Shown here piece by piece: positions 1 through 8,524 of a DNA stretch of 64,000 nt (the first letter of the stretch is position 1; every line of letters begins with the position of its first letter). Source of the DNA: Limiplasma sp036652695. Lineage in GTDB: Bacteria; Bacillota; Clostridia; Christensenellales; Aristaeellaceae. The stretch covers positions 1-64,000 of the forward strand of contig JAVVVJ010000008.1 in assembly GCA_036652695.1 (NCBI GenBank), written 5' to 3'. A program made the position numbers and the translations under genes. The notes beneath the pieces were generated by a model. It made no database searches. It saw only the letters and a program-made list of their open reading frames with translations, and was not told the DNA's origin.

Positions 1-477
1 TATGACCAGCTCACCAAGTTCGGCCTGAAGTGCACACTCTCCAGCGAGAGCAGCTCTACATGGGGTACCCACGGCGCCACTGGCGAATTTGACATCGCTG
101 GCTATTGGCCCACCGGCGGCATCACCAAGGATATCTATTCCCAGATCAATGGTTGGGACGCTTCCTTGCTCGTGCCGGTAGGAGAGCGTGGCTCTGGCCA
201 GGGCAGCCGTTGGAACAACGCCCGTGCAACCGAGATTATTCAGGAAATGTCCAAGCTGTCCCCTGATGACGAAAAGACCTACGAGCTTGGTCTTGAGTTC
301 ATGAAGGTTGCCATCACGGATATGCCGTTTATCGGTTTCCACTCTGGCGTGAAGTTCGTGCCTACCAACAGCACCTACTGGGCAAATTACCCCTCTGCTG
401 AGAACCCCTACAATGGTCCCTGGTGGTGGTGGAGCTGCTTCAAGTACATCACGACGGAGATCGCGCCTGTCGCATAA
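1..477 (+). CDS. ABC transporter family 5 substrate-binding protein, C-terminal part (partial)
   Basis: The reading frame is open from base 1 to TAA at 475-477, so only the last 158 residues are present and the start lies outside the window. The fragment has the tryptophan- and aromatic-rich C-terminal lobe typical of peptide/oligosaccharide binding proteins of the SBP_bac_5 family (for example GYWPTGG and PWWWWSCFKY). The protein would capture a ligand outside the membrane and hand it to the two permeases encoded just downstream. In anaerobes such Opp-type systems often carry oligosaccharides, and the TIM-barrel isomerase at the end of this operon fits that, but the substrate cannot be read from this fragment. 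A hairpin follows the stop codon. Confidence 0.85.
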   Translation, partial: YDQLTKFGLKCTLSSESSSTWGTHGATGEFDIAGYWPTGGITKDIYSQINGWDASLLVPVGERGSGQGSRWNNARATEIIQEMSKLSPDDEKTYELGLEFMKVAITDMPFIGFHSGVKFVPTNSTYWANYPSAENPYNGPWWWWSCFKYITTEIAPVA

Positions 478-513
478 CGCTTAAAAAAGAACGATCTAGG
501 AAAGTAAGATAAT

Positions 514-550
514 AGAGGGCGCGCGTCGCCAAACGTGGCGCGCGCTCTCT
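514..550 (+). terminator. GC-rich hairpin between binding protein and permease
   Basis: AGAGGGCGCGCG and CGCGCGCTCTCT arms pair around a short loop, with one bulge and one wobble. No T-run follows, so it is more likely an attenuator or mRNA-stabilising stem than a full terminator. It probably lets the binding protein be made in excess over the permeases. Confidence 0.55.
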
Positions 551-604
551 CGTTATCATTCTATGAGTCAGCCTAGTTCGTGCATAACGAAGGAGCTGGG
601 ATCG

Positions 605-1603
605 GTGAAATTCTGGAAGTATTTAGGCCTTCGTCTGCTCTCGTGGGCGTTGACGATATTGATAGGCGTTACCTTCATTTTCTTTATTCCGCGCATGTTC
701 CCATCCGATCCGGTGGAAAACATGATTGGCCAAATGGAATCCCGCTCCGGCCAAATGGACCCTGCGCAAAAGGCGGCGTTACGCTCCTCCTTGCGCATAC
801 AGTTTGGCTTGGAAGGCTCGCTGATAGAGCAATACGGCTATTTCCTATGGCATGGTCTGCTGCATTTTGATTTTGGTCCCTCGCTGATGAGCTATCCAAC
901 GCCTGCAAGCGATATCATCGCGACCTACCTGCCCTATACGGTTGGTTTGACGCTCACGGCTACGGTGCTTGCGTGGATCATCGGCAATATCATCGGCCTT
1001 TTAGCGGGCTTTCGCAAAAACAAGCGCTCCTCCAAAATTTTGGAGGGTATTGCAATCTGCATTTATCCGATTCCTTACTTTATATTGGCATTGGTGCTGC
1101 AAATTGTGTTTTCGTTCTTGCTGGGCTGGTTTCCGCTGCAATCCAACATCATCACAACGGGCGATTTTGGCTCGTACGTTCTCTCGCTGCTCCGGGCGTC
1201 TATTTTGCCCGCGGTCTCGCTGCTCTTGCTAGGAACGGGCTGGTGGATCATCTCCATGAAATCGCTTTCGAGCACGACTGCGGAGGAGGATTTTGTACTT
1301 TACGCGCGCTATCGCGGTCTATCCGAAGGAAAAATCGGAAAGAACTATGTGTTTCGCAACTCCATCCTAACGCAGATCACGGCGCTTGCCATGAGCCTAG
1401 GCGGCGTGTTTAACGGCTCCATCATGACGGAGATCATCTTTGGCTATCCGGGCATTGGCACGGTGATTAACAGGGCGATTCTGCAATCGGATTACAATAT
1501 GATACTTGGCTGCATTACCATATCGATTGTGGCCATTTCCACCGCGACGTTGATTGCGGATTTGATCTATCCGTTTATTGACCCGCGCATCCGCTATAGT
1601 TAG
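605..1603 (+). CDS. ABC transporter permease, DppB/OppB type
   Basis: Inner-membrane permease subunit of the Opp-type importer. About six hydrophobic helices are visible, beginning with LLSWALTILIGVTFIFF, and the cytoplasmic EAA-like loop that contacts the ATPases lies in GLSEGKIGKNYVFRN, followed by the family's typical IIFGYPGIG stretch. I place the start at GTG 605 because AAGGAG at 590-595 sits nine bases upstream; an ATG at 563 in the same frame lacks a ribosome site and would add 14 residues. The gene is followed after 19 bases by the second permease. The family is clear, the transported substrate is not. Confidence 0.88.
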   Translation: MKFWKYLGLRLLSWALTILIGVTFIFFIPRMFPSDPVENMIGQMESRSGQMDPAQKAALRSSLRIQFGLEGSLIEQYGYFLWHGLLHFDFGPSLMSYPTPASDIIATYLPYTVGLTLTATVLAWIIGNIIGLLAGFRKNKRSSKILEGIAICIYPIPYFILALVLQIVFSFLLGWFPLQSNIITTGDFGSYVLSLLRASILPAVSLLLLGTGWWIISMKSLSSTTAEEDFVLYARYRGLSEGKIGKNYVFRNSILTQITALAMSLGGVFNGSIMTEIIFGYPGIGTVINRAILQSDYNMILGCITISIVAISTATLIADLIYPFIDPRIRYS

Positions 1604-1622
1604 GAAAGGAGGAATACGGCAT

Positions 1623-2459
1623 ATGAAAAAGTTCTGGAAAAACACAGATATTCGGTTCAAGATAGGCTTCATCATGACGGCATTCTTCGTTTTCCTTGGC
1701 TTTGTGGTGTATTTTTTTCCACATACCAACCCTTTTTCCTACAACAGCTATCCCAAGAAGCTGCTGCCCACCATGGATCATTGGCTGGGCACAACTGCCA
1801 TGGGGCAGGATATTTTCTGGCTGTTGATTGAGGCCATCCATAACTCGCTGGTGATCGGCTTGATTGTGGCAACCATTGGCACGGTGCTAGGCGTGCTGGT
1901 CGGCTTGATCTCTGGTTTCTCCGGCGGGATGCTGGATCGTGTGCTGATGGTGATTACCGATACCTTTGTGGTGATCCCCTCGCTGCCGATTTTGATTTTG
2001 ATGACCTCCTTGATGAAGGGCAGCTCAACGGCAATTTTGCTGGCGCTGGTGCTGGCAATGTTCGCGTGGGCATGGCCGAGCCGGCAAATACGCTCCATGG
2101 CGCTTACGCTCAAGGAGCGCGATTTCATCCATACGGCATGGTTTTCTGGGGAGAGCACCTTGCAGGTGGTTACTACGGAAATCCTGCCCTTCGCGCTCAC
2201 GTGGTCGCTTTCTAACTTCATGAACGCGACGCTTTCCGCCATCGCATCGGAATCAAGCCTTGCGGTGCTGGGGCTATCGCCCGCAAACCTCATCTCGCTG
2301 GGCAACATGATCCAATGGGCGCGTGATCGCAACGCCATTTTGGCTGGGCAGTGGTTTTGGATTGGTTCGCCGATTGTAGCCACAGTGCTGTTGTTTGTTG
2401 GCCTGTTTATGCTGATCACCGGCTATAATGACTATATGTCCAAGAAGAGAGGTCGATAA
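1623..2459 (+). CDS. ABC transporter permease, DppC/OppC type
   Basis: Second permease of the importer, 278 residues. It has an N-terminal helix (IGFIMTAFFVFLGFVVYFF), the periplasmic-side motif HWLGTTAMGQDIFW that matches the HxLGTDxxGRD signature of the DppC family, and five further helices. The start at ATG 1623 is chosen because AGGAAAGGAGG immediately follows the previous stop; an earlier in-frame start at 1578 would lie inside the upstream gene. It forms a heterodimeric channel with the preceding permease. Translation is probably coupled along the operon, with only two bases before the next gene. Confidence 0.88.
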   Translation: MKKFWKNTDIRFKIGFIMTAFFVFLGFVVYFFPHTNPFSYNSYPKKLLPTMDHWLGTTAMGQDIFWLLIEAIHNSLVIGLIVATIGTVLGVLVGLISGFSGGMLDRVLMVITDTFVVIPSLPILILMTSLMKGSSTAILLALVLAMFAWAWPSRQIRSMALTLKERDFIHTAWFSGESTLQVVTTEILPFALTWSLSNFMNATLSAIASESSLAVLGLSPANLISLGNMIQWARDRNAILAGQWFWIGSPIVATVLLFVGLFMLITGYNDYMSKKRGR

Positions 2460-2461
2460 AG

Positions 2462-3433
2462 ATGCTGAAAATAGACCATCTTTCCGCCTCCTACAAAACG
2501 CTCGACGGTAATGTACACGTTGTGAAGGACGTCAATTTTGAAATCTATGATAACGAAATTTTCGGAATTGCCGGCGAATCTGGTTGCGGAAAAACCACGC
2601 TGCTCAAAACGCTCTATGATATCATTGAGTTCCCGCTGGAGATCGATTCCGGCAAGGTCATTCTATCAGGCGTAAAAAACGGTCAATCGTTTTGCACGGA
2701 ATCTGGTGAGATTCGCAAGAGCTGGTGGAATCACATCTCCTATGTGCCGCAGGCGGCGCAGAGCGTTCTAAACCCCATCACCCGCCTGAAAAACCAATTC
2801 TTGGATTCCATATCCAAGGAGGAACGCGGTAACGAAACCGAGGCGCAAACGCTGGAGCGGGTATCCCGCTATCTTGAAGAGCTCAGCCTTTCGCCGGATG
2901 TCCTCAACGCATTTCCCTTCCAGCTTTCCGGTGGTATGCGCCAGCGCGTGATTATCGCGCTTGCGACGTTCATGAGCCCCAACGTGGTGCTGGCGGACGA
3001 GCCGACCACAGCGCTTGACGTGGTGGTGCAGCGTGGCATTTTGATGATGCTCACGCGCCTGCAAAAGCAATCCAAGAACACGCTGGTGCTTGTGAGCCAT
3101 GATATGGGCGTGCATTACCAAATTACCAACCGCATGGGCATTATGTATTCCGGCAGCTTTGTGGAGCTGGGCAAAACGGATGATATCTTTAACGATCCCA
3201 TCCATCCCTACACTAAAATGCTGATCGGGGCGTTGCCGCGCGTAGGCGACAGAAGCCAGAAGGTGGGCATTCAGGGTCGCCCGCCCTCCCTTACCAACCC
3301 GCCGCCGGGCTGCCGGTTTGCGCCGCGCTGCCCCCAAGCCACGGATCGCTGCCGTGAGAACGTGCCAGAATTCCGCGAGGTGCGCCCCGGCCGGTTCGCG
3401 GCCTGCCACAGGCTTAATGGGGAGGTGAAGTGA
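2462..3433 (+). CDS. ABC transporter ATP-binding protein, DppD/OppD type
   Basis: Cytoplasmic ATPase of the importer, 323 residues. Walker A is GESGCGKTT at about residues 38-46, the ABC signature is LSGGMRQR near 155-162, Walker B is VVLADEP near 176-182, and the switch histidine is in LVSHD. After the nucleotide-binding domain comes the oligopeptide-transporter C-terminal extension with the cysteine pattern CRFAPRCPQATDRC, which is diagnostic for the DppD/OppD class rather than sugar MsmX-type ATPases. It should pair with the next gene as a heterodimer. Only one base separates its stop from the next start. Confidence 0.92.
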   Translation: MLKIDHLSASYKTLDGNVHVVKDVNFEIYDNEIFGIAGESGCGKTTLLKTLYDIIEFPLEIDSGKVILSGVKNGQSFCTESGEIRKSWWNHISYVPQAAQSVLNPITRLKNQFLDSISKEERGNETEAQTLERVSRYLEELSLSPDVLNAFPFQLSGGMRQRVIIALATFMSPNVVLADEPTTALDVVVQRGILMMLTRLQKQSKNTLVLVSHDMGVHYQITNRMGIMYSGSFVELGKTDDIFNDPIHPYTKMLIGALPRVGDRSQKVGIQGRPPSLTNPPPGCRFAPRCPQATDRCRENVPEFREVRPGRFAACHRLNGEVK

Positions 3434-3434
3434 C

Positions 3435-4412
3435 ATGACGCAGAACCTGCTTGAAATTAGCCATGTCAGCAAGGTATTCCGCATTGGCGGCATGCTGTTG
3501 GGCAAAAAATTGGTGGCGATTGATGATGTATCCTTGACCATCAGCGCGGAAAAGCCAGTGATCTTCTCCATTGTAGGCGAATCCGGTTGTGGAAAATCCA
3601 CTTTGTGCAAGATGATTTTGCGCATGTACCAACCGGATGCCGGCAGCATCACGCTGATGGGCAAGTCCTATGCTGATAAAAAGAAGTTTAATGCCGATCA
3701 GTTCCGCCTGAATGTGCAGCCGATTTTCCAAAACCCATACGAATCCTTTTCGCCCCGCAAACCGGTGGATACCTACCTGTTCAACACCGCAATTCGGCTT
3801 GGCATCTGCAAAACCCGCGATGAGGCTGAGAAGCTGGTGGATGAAACGCTGCGCAGCGTGGGCATGTCGCTGGCGGCGGTTAAGGGCAAATACTCCACGC
3901 AGTTTTCCGGCGGCGAGCTACAGCGCGTATCCATCGCTCGCGCACTGATCACCCGACCCAAGCTGATCATTGCGGATGAGCCGGTGGCCGCGATTGACGC
4001 ATCCATGAAGATGAACATTGTCAACCTCTTTAAGGAGCTTAAGGACAAGTACAATGTATCCTTCATCTATATCACGCACGACCTGTCCACGGCGTATTAC
4101 GTATCGGATTACATTGTGACGCTCTACCGTGGCAGCATGATTGAATTTGGCCCCGCGAAGGATATTATGGATCATCCGGCGCATCCGTACACGGAGCTGC
4201 TGATGAATGCCGTGCCGCGCATCGGTGACAAGTGGAACGAGGAGCTTGTGATGCCCGATATGGAGGATAAGGAGTACGCGATTACCTATTGCAAATTTGC
4301 GCCGCGCTGCGCCTATGCTACGGAGGAATGTCGAAAGGCGCGCCCGAATCTTACCCGGGTGTCCGATACGCGCGAGGTGCTTTGCTTCCATCCGCTGATC
4401 GGGCAGCAATAA
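3435..4412 (+). CDS. ABC transporter ATP-binding protein, DppF/OppF type
   Basis: Second ATPase of the importer, 325 residues. Walker A GESGCGKST near residues 48-56, signature SGGELQRVSIARAL near 158, Walker B LIIADEP near 177, and a switch histidine in YITHD are all intact, so both ATP sites of the heterodimer look functional. The C-terminal cysteine extension (CKFAPRCAYATEEC) matches the class. GGAGGTGA lies just upstream of the ATG. Following the stop by 21 bases is the isomerase-like gene, suggesting the transported compound or a breakdown product is metabolised by it. Confidence 0.92.
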   Translation: MTQNLLEISHVSKVFRIGGMLLGKKLVAIDDVSLTISAEKPVIFSIVGESGCGKSTLCKMILRMYQPDAGSITLMGKSYADKKKFNADQFRLNVQPIFQNPYESFSPRKPVDTYLFNTAIRLGICKTRDEAEKLVDETLRSVGMSLAAVKGKYSTQFSGGELQRVSIARALITRPKLIIADEPVAAIDASMKMNIVNLFKELKDKYNVSFIYITHDLSTAYYVSDYIVTLYRGSMIEFGPAKDIMDHPAHPYTELLMNAVPRIGDKWNEELVMPDMEDKEYAITYCKFAPRCAYATEECRKARPNLTRVSDTREVLCFHPLIGQQ

Positions 4413-4433
4413 ACGAAAGGAAGTTGTCACAGG

Positions 4434-5333
4434 ATGTTACCGCATCACGAGATTTCCCAAATTCGTATTGGTACTTGCTTGCCGGGGCCTTATGCTGAAA
4501 AATGGGGGCCACGCATGGCGGAGGTTGGGTTTGAAACGCTGTCCGTCAACTATCACATGGAGTTTTACGGCGTCAATATCGAGGAACAGGGGCCGCGCAT
4601 GAAGGCGATTGCGCAGGAGAAGGGCGTGGAGATCACAACGCTCGGCTACTACTGCAACGCTGTGCAATTCGAGGAGCATCAGCATAATTTGGAGCGCGCG
4701 ATTGACGCCGCTCACCTCTACGGCGCAAAGATTGTTTCGACTTTTGCGGGCGCGTATGAGGGCGAGCCGATGGAGAAATCGTTTGAGAAATTCGGCGAGG
4801 TATTTCGCGAGCTTGCCAAGCGCGCGGAGGATCGCGGCGTGCGGCTGGCCATCGAAAACTGCCCGATGGGCGGTACTTGGGAGCGCGCCACCTGCAACAT
4901 CGGCATCAATCCCCGCGCGTGGGAGCGGATGTTTGAAGAGGTCAAGAGCGATGCAATCGGCTTGGAGTGGGAGCCTGCGCATCAGATGATTCAGCTGATT
5001 GACCCAATCGCGCAGCTGCGCAAATGGGCGAAGAAGGTCTATCATCTGCATGGAAAGGACGCAAGCGTTGACCGCGCGGCGGTTGCGGAATATGGCGTGC
5101 TTTGCAATACGGACTGGTACGCACCAGAGCGCACCCCCGGCTTTGGCGATTCCGATTGGCGCGATATCTTTTACATTCTGCATATGAACGACTATGTAGG
5201 CGATATCTGCGTGGAGGGCTATCATGATCCGATCTACAAAAAGGATTGGGAAATGACAGCGCAGAAGCACGCGCTGCAATACCTGAAATGGTGCAGAGGC
5301 GGGGACTTTACGCCCAATCCTTGGGAAGAATAA
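4434..5333 (+). CDS. sugar phosphate isomerase/epimerase-like TIM-barrel protein
   Basis: A 299-residue protein of the xylose-isomerase-like TIM-barrel superfamily (AP endonuclease 2 fold). The candidate metal ligands are spread as expected: Glu in LAIENCPMGG, His in EWEPAHQM, His in HLHGKD, and Glu in VEGYHDP. These proteins isomerise or epimerise sugars and their derivatives using a divalent metal. It is the last gene of the ABC importer operon (AAAGGAAG upstream of ATG 4434), so it probably acts on the imported carbohydrate. The exact substrate cannot be inferred; related folds also include myo-inositol catabolic enzymes and endonuclease IV, the latter unlikely from context. Confidence 0.8.
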   Translation: MLPHHEISQIRIGTCLPGPYAEKWGPRMAEVGFETLSVNYHMEFYGVNIEEQGPRMKAIAQEKGVEITTLGYYCNAVQFEEHQHNLERAIDAAHLYGAKIVSTFAGAYEGEPMEKSFEKFGEVFRELAKRAEDRGVRLAIENCPMGGTWERATCNIGINPRAWERMFEEVKSDAIGLEWEPAHQMIQLIDPIAQLRKWAKKVYHLHGKDASVDRAAVAEYGVLCNTDWYAPERTPGFGDSDWRDIFYILHMNDYVGDICVEGYHDPIYKKDWEMTAQKHALQYLKWCRGGDFTPNPWEE

Positions 5334-5343
5334 GCAACAGCAC

Positions 5344-5510
5344 AAAACGAGGCTGTGGTACGAAGGGCAGGAACGCAATAGCGACTTCCCCTTGAGTTTC
5401 GCCGCAGGCCATGACGCGCTACCCTTAGGTGGCTATCATGGCGCGGTGGGCTTGGGGGGCTGAGCTTCGCGGCGTTCCCTCTCCCTCCTTTCGTATCAAA
5501 GCCTCGTTTT
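5344..5510. repeat. self-complementary intergenic element with 21-bp imperfect ends
   Basis: Arms at 5344-5364 and 5490-5510 are inverted repeats matching at 19 of 21 positions. Inside, 5370-5376 (GGAACGC) pairs with 5472-5478, and 5409-5414 with 5436-5441, so the whole 167 bases can fold as a branched rod. The right arm ends in a T-run, so it may terminate both converging transcripts. It could also be a small non-autonomous inverted-repeat element. Confidence 0.5.
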
Positions 5511-5559
5511 TTGGTACGCAAAAAAAGCGAAGAGCTGCGGGCATCTTCGCGATGCAAGC

Positions 5560-6273
5560 CTACAGCTTACGGTTCATAATGGAGATAATCAAGTTTCCGT
5601 TTTCAAAAACCTTGGCAAGGCGGCTTTCGGCCACAAGCGTGCTGAAGCCTTCCAAGGGAATCATGCTTTGCATGAGGGGAAGCACGGTAAAGATCACAAA
5701 GCAGAGCAACACGCTCAGAAGAAACCCAAAAGCGCCGCCCGCGAGCCAATCCAAGTGCTTGAGCACGGGGAAGCGGAACACCGCGCGCAATAGGTTGCTT
5801 GCGATGGCAAGTACGATAAAGCACACCGCGAAGGCCAGCAAAAAACAAAGCACGTTGATGCTCACGGACAGAATGGTTTGGTTAATATAATCGCCCACGT
5901 TGGTGGCAAGGCTACCCAAGGGGCTGAAAACCGTCTGCTCCAAATTGTGCTGGAGCAGTGTGGCAACGGGTGTTGGCAGGCTGGCTTTTTCCACAACGCT
6001 GCTGATGGCGGAGGCGCTCAGGCCGCTCACCGCCTGACTGCTCAAATCCAGATCGCCCAGCAGCTTGCCGGAATCGGTATAGCCGCTGATGATGCGCGTG
6101 ATTTCGGTATTGGTGCTGACCAAATCAGCGAGCTTTGGGAACAAAAAGAACGCGCCAATAAAGGACAGAAGTCCGCTACCCAGGTTGAGCACCGTTTGGA
6201 TAAAGCCGCGGTACATCCCAAAGAGCACGCAAAGCACGATGATGCCAATGGCAATCAGATCAATGACATTCAG
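5560..6273 (-). CDS. CvpA family membrane protein
   Basis: Predicted four-helix inner-membrane protein of the CvpA family, 237 residues if started at CTG 6273. The N-terminus then reads (M)NVIDLIAIGIIVLCVLFGMYRGF, which matches the usual CvpA opening (hydrophobic helix followed by a YRGF-like turn). GGAGGA at 6281-6286 is seven bases before the CTG; no ATG, GTG or TTG lies between them, and the next usable start, GTG 6237, would cut off half of the first helix. CvpA homologues are linked to colicin V production in E. coli and to envelope integrity; the molecular role here is unknown. It follows the DUF5711-like gene by 21 bases, so the two are probably co-transcribed. Confidence 0.82.
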   Translation of the reverse strand: MNVIDLIAIGIIVLCVLFGMYRGFIQTVLNLGSGLLSFIGAFFLFPKLADLVSTNTEITRIISGYTDSGKLLGDLDLSSQAVSGLSASAISSVVEKASLPTPVATLLQHNLEQTVFSPLGSLATNVGDYINQTILSVSINVLCFLLAFAVCFIVLAIASNLLRAVFRFPVLKHLDWLAGGAFGFLLSVLLCFVIFTVLPLMQSMIPLEGFSTLVAESRLAKVFENGNLIISIMNRKL

Positions 6274-6294
6274 AGCGGATTCCTCCTTTTGCGG

Positions 6295-7431
6295 TTAGGT
6301 CAGGCTGCTGATGGCCTGCGGTAAAGTAATCACATATACCTCGGTGCCGCAGGCAATAACGGCATGTCCATTGTTCAGCGTGCCGATGAGGCGTGTGGCA
6401 TCCGATGGCAGGGATAGCTCGTAGGTGGCAAAACGATTATCGTTTTGCCCGGCGCGGAAGAGCTGCTTGCCGGAGAGGGCGTAGACGGATTTGTTCCATA
6501 CCGTGGCGCCGATGCAGGTGGCGGGTAGGCTGTAGCGCTTGTCCGTGGTACCGCTGATCAGGCGCAGCTCGCGAATATCAAAGAGGTTCTCGGTCTGCGA
6601 GGTGGGCGCGAAGAGCATCAGCGCATCGCCGCGCTCTGGAATTTCGTAGTTGAGCAACCGCCAGCCGTATACCAGCATGCTTGCGGAGGCGTTTTCGGTG
6701 CCGCGATAGTCAAAGGAAAGCATCCGCCGGGTGTTGATCACGCGAAGCGTGCTGTTTTCGTAAAGCACGGCGTAGGTGATGGAATCGCCGAGGGATACCT
6801 CTCCGGTGTTCATGCGCCCCACTTCAAACGTATTGAGGATGGTGTTGGACGCGGTGCCAAACACATCCAGCGCGAGCGTCCATAGGTATTCGCCGTTTGC
6901 GCCGTAGAAGCCCACGTCCAAAATGATGAGGTCGGCATAGGTATCGGCCTCTTCATCCATATGCGCGCCGGTATGATCCTTCACTACAAGGCGAGCGGCG
7001 GTGGTGTCGCCGATGACGGCGGCAACGTACTGCTTGCCCACGCGCGCAAACTGAATGGACGCGCCGAGGTTATCGTTATAGGAGGAGTTGCCGTTTTGAT
7101 CGAGGATATAGATGGTGCTGCCGGACCATGCCGCAAGCACGGTATCGCTACAGCTGTAGCCAGCGTCCGCGCCGATGGGGAAGGACCAGCGTACAGCGCC
7201 CGTTTCGCTTAGACAATGGATGTTTACGCCATCATAGTACAGTACATTGCGGCCAAAGGGGGTGATGGTATCGTTGTATGGGCAGGGCAGCAGCGTTGCG
7301 GTGACCCCCGTGGCCGGGCGCGCGCTGAATAACGATACCGCGCCCCATATGAGCAGCGCAATACCGAGGATGATGGCAAACAGCACGAGGAAGGCTTTCC
7401 GGCGGGTTATTTTTGGCTTTACTCTTTGCAT
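6295..7431 (-). CDS. DUF5711-like membrane-anchored beta-propeller protein
   Basis: A 378-residue protein with a short basic cytoplasmic tail, one transmembrane helix (about residues 13-33, AFLVLFAIILGIALLIWGAV) and a large extracytoplasmic part of repeated beta-strand units such as VRWSFPIG, TIYILDQNG and YLWTLALDV, typical of PQQ-like propellers. The overall form agrees with DUF5711 proteins of Clostridia, whose function is not known. It starts at ATG 7431 and ends just before the CvpA-like gene. Coupling of a propeller protein with CvpA suggests an envelope or cell-surface role, but that is inference only. Confidence 0.7.
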   Translation of the reverse strand: MQRVKPKITRRKAFLVLFAIILGIALLIWGAVSLFSARPATGVTATLLPCPYNDTITPFGRNVLYYDGVNIHCLSETGAVRWSFPIGADAGYSCSDTVLAAWSGSTIYILDQNGNSSYNDNLGASIQFARVGKQYVAAVIGDTTAARLVVKDHTGAHMDEEADTYADLIILDVGFYGANGEYLWTLALDVFGTASNTILNTFEVGRMNTGEVSLGDSITYAVLYENSTLRVINTRRMLSFDYRGTENASASMLVYGWRLLNYEIPERGDALMLFAPTSQTENLFDIRELRLISGTTDKRYSLPATCIGATVWNKSVYALSGKQLFRAGQNDNRFATYELSLPSDATRLIGTLNNGHAVIACGTEVYVITLPQAISSLT

Positions 7432-7591
7432 AGTGGCTCCCTTTGAGGCCCTCTCAAAGCTCGCACAAATAAAGAACGAACGCGGAGGGTTGTTTGTTGC
7501 AGCCGCGGGTGAACAAAGGGCTGCTACTTTCCATTATAGCCTGTACGGCAGCCGGATGCAAGAACGATGTCAAAACGGCGCAAAGCTTCAT

Positions 7592-8512
7592 TTAACAGGG
7601 GGAGGGGGATAGCTGCTGCAAATAATGCTGGAAGTTTTCCCCAGCCACCGCGTGTACGAGCGCCTCGTCAAAACCGCGCGCGCGCATGCGCTCAAACAGC
7701 AGCGGTAGATCTCCAGCGTTGCGCAGGCCATCGGGGTAAGCGTCGATACCGTCAAAATCGCTGCCCAGCCCCACGTGCGCCTCGCCGCCAAGATCGCAGA
7801 TATAGGCGATGTGATCCACCACGGTATCTAGGTTGGCATGGCCGCTGTCGCTCAAAAAAGAAGCGTAAAAATTGACGCCCACATAGCCGCCTGCCTGAAA
7901 GAGCGCGTGAAGCTGGCGATCGCTTAGGTTGCGCGCGTGCCTGCAAAGCGCGCGGGCGCAGCTATGGGAGGCCATCGGCGGCACGCCGGATTCCAGCACG
8001 TCCAGCACGCCGCGCTCATTGAGATGCGAAATATCAATCGCGATATGGCGGCTGTTCAACCGTCGGCAGATTTCGCGCCCAAAGGCGGTAAGTCCGTTGG
8101 GATTGCTGCCCACAGCGGGGTGCGCCAAAAGATTTTCGTGGTTCCATACCAAGGCGGCGGCGCGCACGCCCAGCGCCGCAAAGCGCTCTACAGAGCTTGC
8201 GTCTGCCCCGAACGCCTCGCCGCCCTCAATGGTCAGCAAAACGTTGGCCTTGCCGGGCAGCGCCTCCGAAAGCGTCACAATCTGCCGGAAGCCCTCTGAT
8301 TTGAGCTGCTGAAGCATTGCCAGCTCGCGCTCTACCAGTACGGCGGCCTCTTCCATGCTGCCGCTGGTGCCTACAAAGAGCGCCAGCGCTTGTACGCGCA
8401 CATCGTTAGGCGAACTTAGGTGCGCAAGCGTGACGTCCAGCGCAAGAGCCTTGTCGCGCTCTGGCTTTTGCATGGCGTAGAGCGTATCGGCATGGGTATC
8501 GCAAATGAGCAC
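7592..8512 (-). CDS. membrane dipeptidase family (peptidase M19)
   Basis: A 306-residue zinc dipeptidase of the renal dipeptidase family. The first metal-binding motif is CDTHADT at residues 4-10, the bridging glutamate is in LLTIEGGEAF, and further ligands lie in IDISHLNE, MASHSCAR and GLGSDFDGID. It would hydrolyse dipeptides, possibly including those with D-residues, in the cytoplasm as no signal peptide is seen. The start is GTG 8512 with GAGGAGG a few bases upstream, overlapping the end region of the upstream GuaA-like gene by close spacing (12 bases). The two are probably co-transcribed. Confidence 0.88.
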   Translation of the reverse strand: MLICDTHADTLYAMQKPERDKALALDVTLAHLSSPNDVRVQALALFVGTSGSMEEAAVLVERELAMLQQLKSEGFRQIVTLSEALPGKANVLLTIEGGEAFGADASSVERFAALGVRAAALVWNHENLLAHPAVGSNPNGLTAFGREICRRLNSRHIAIDISHLNERGVLDVLESGVPPMASHSCARALCRHARNLSDRQLHALFQAGGYVGVNFYASFLSDSGHANLDTVVDHIAYICDLGGEAHVGLGSDFDGIDAYPDGLRNAGDLPLLFERMRARGFDEALVHAVAGENFQHYLQQLSPSPC

Positions 8513-8524
8513 AAAAAACCCTCC

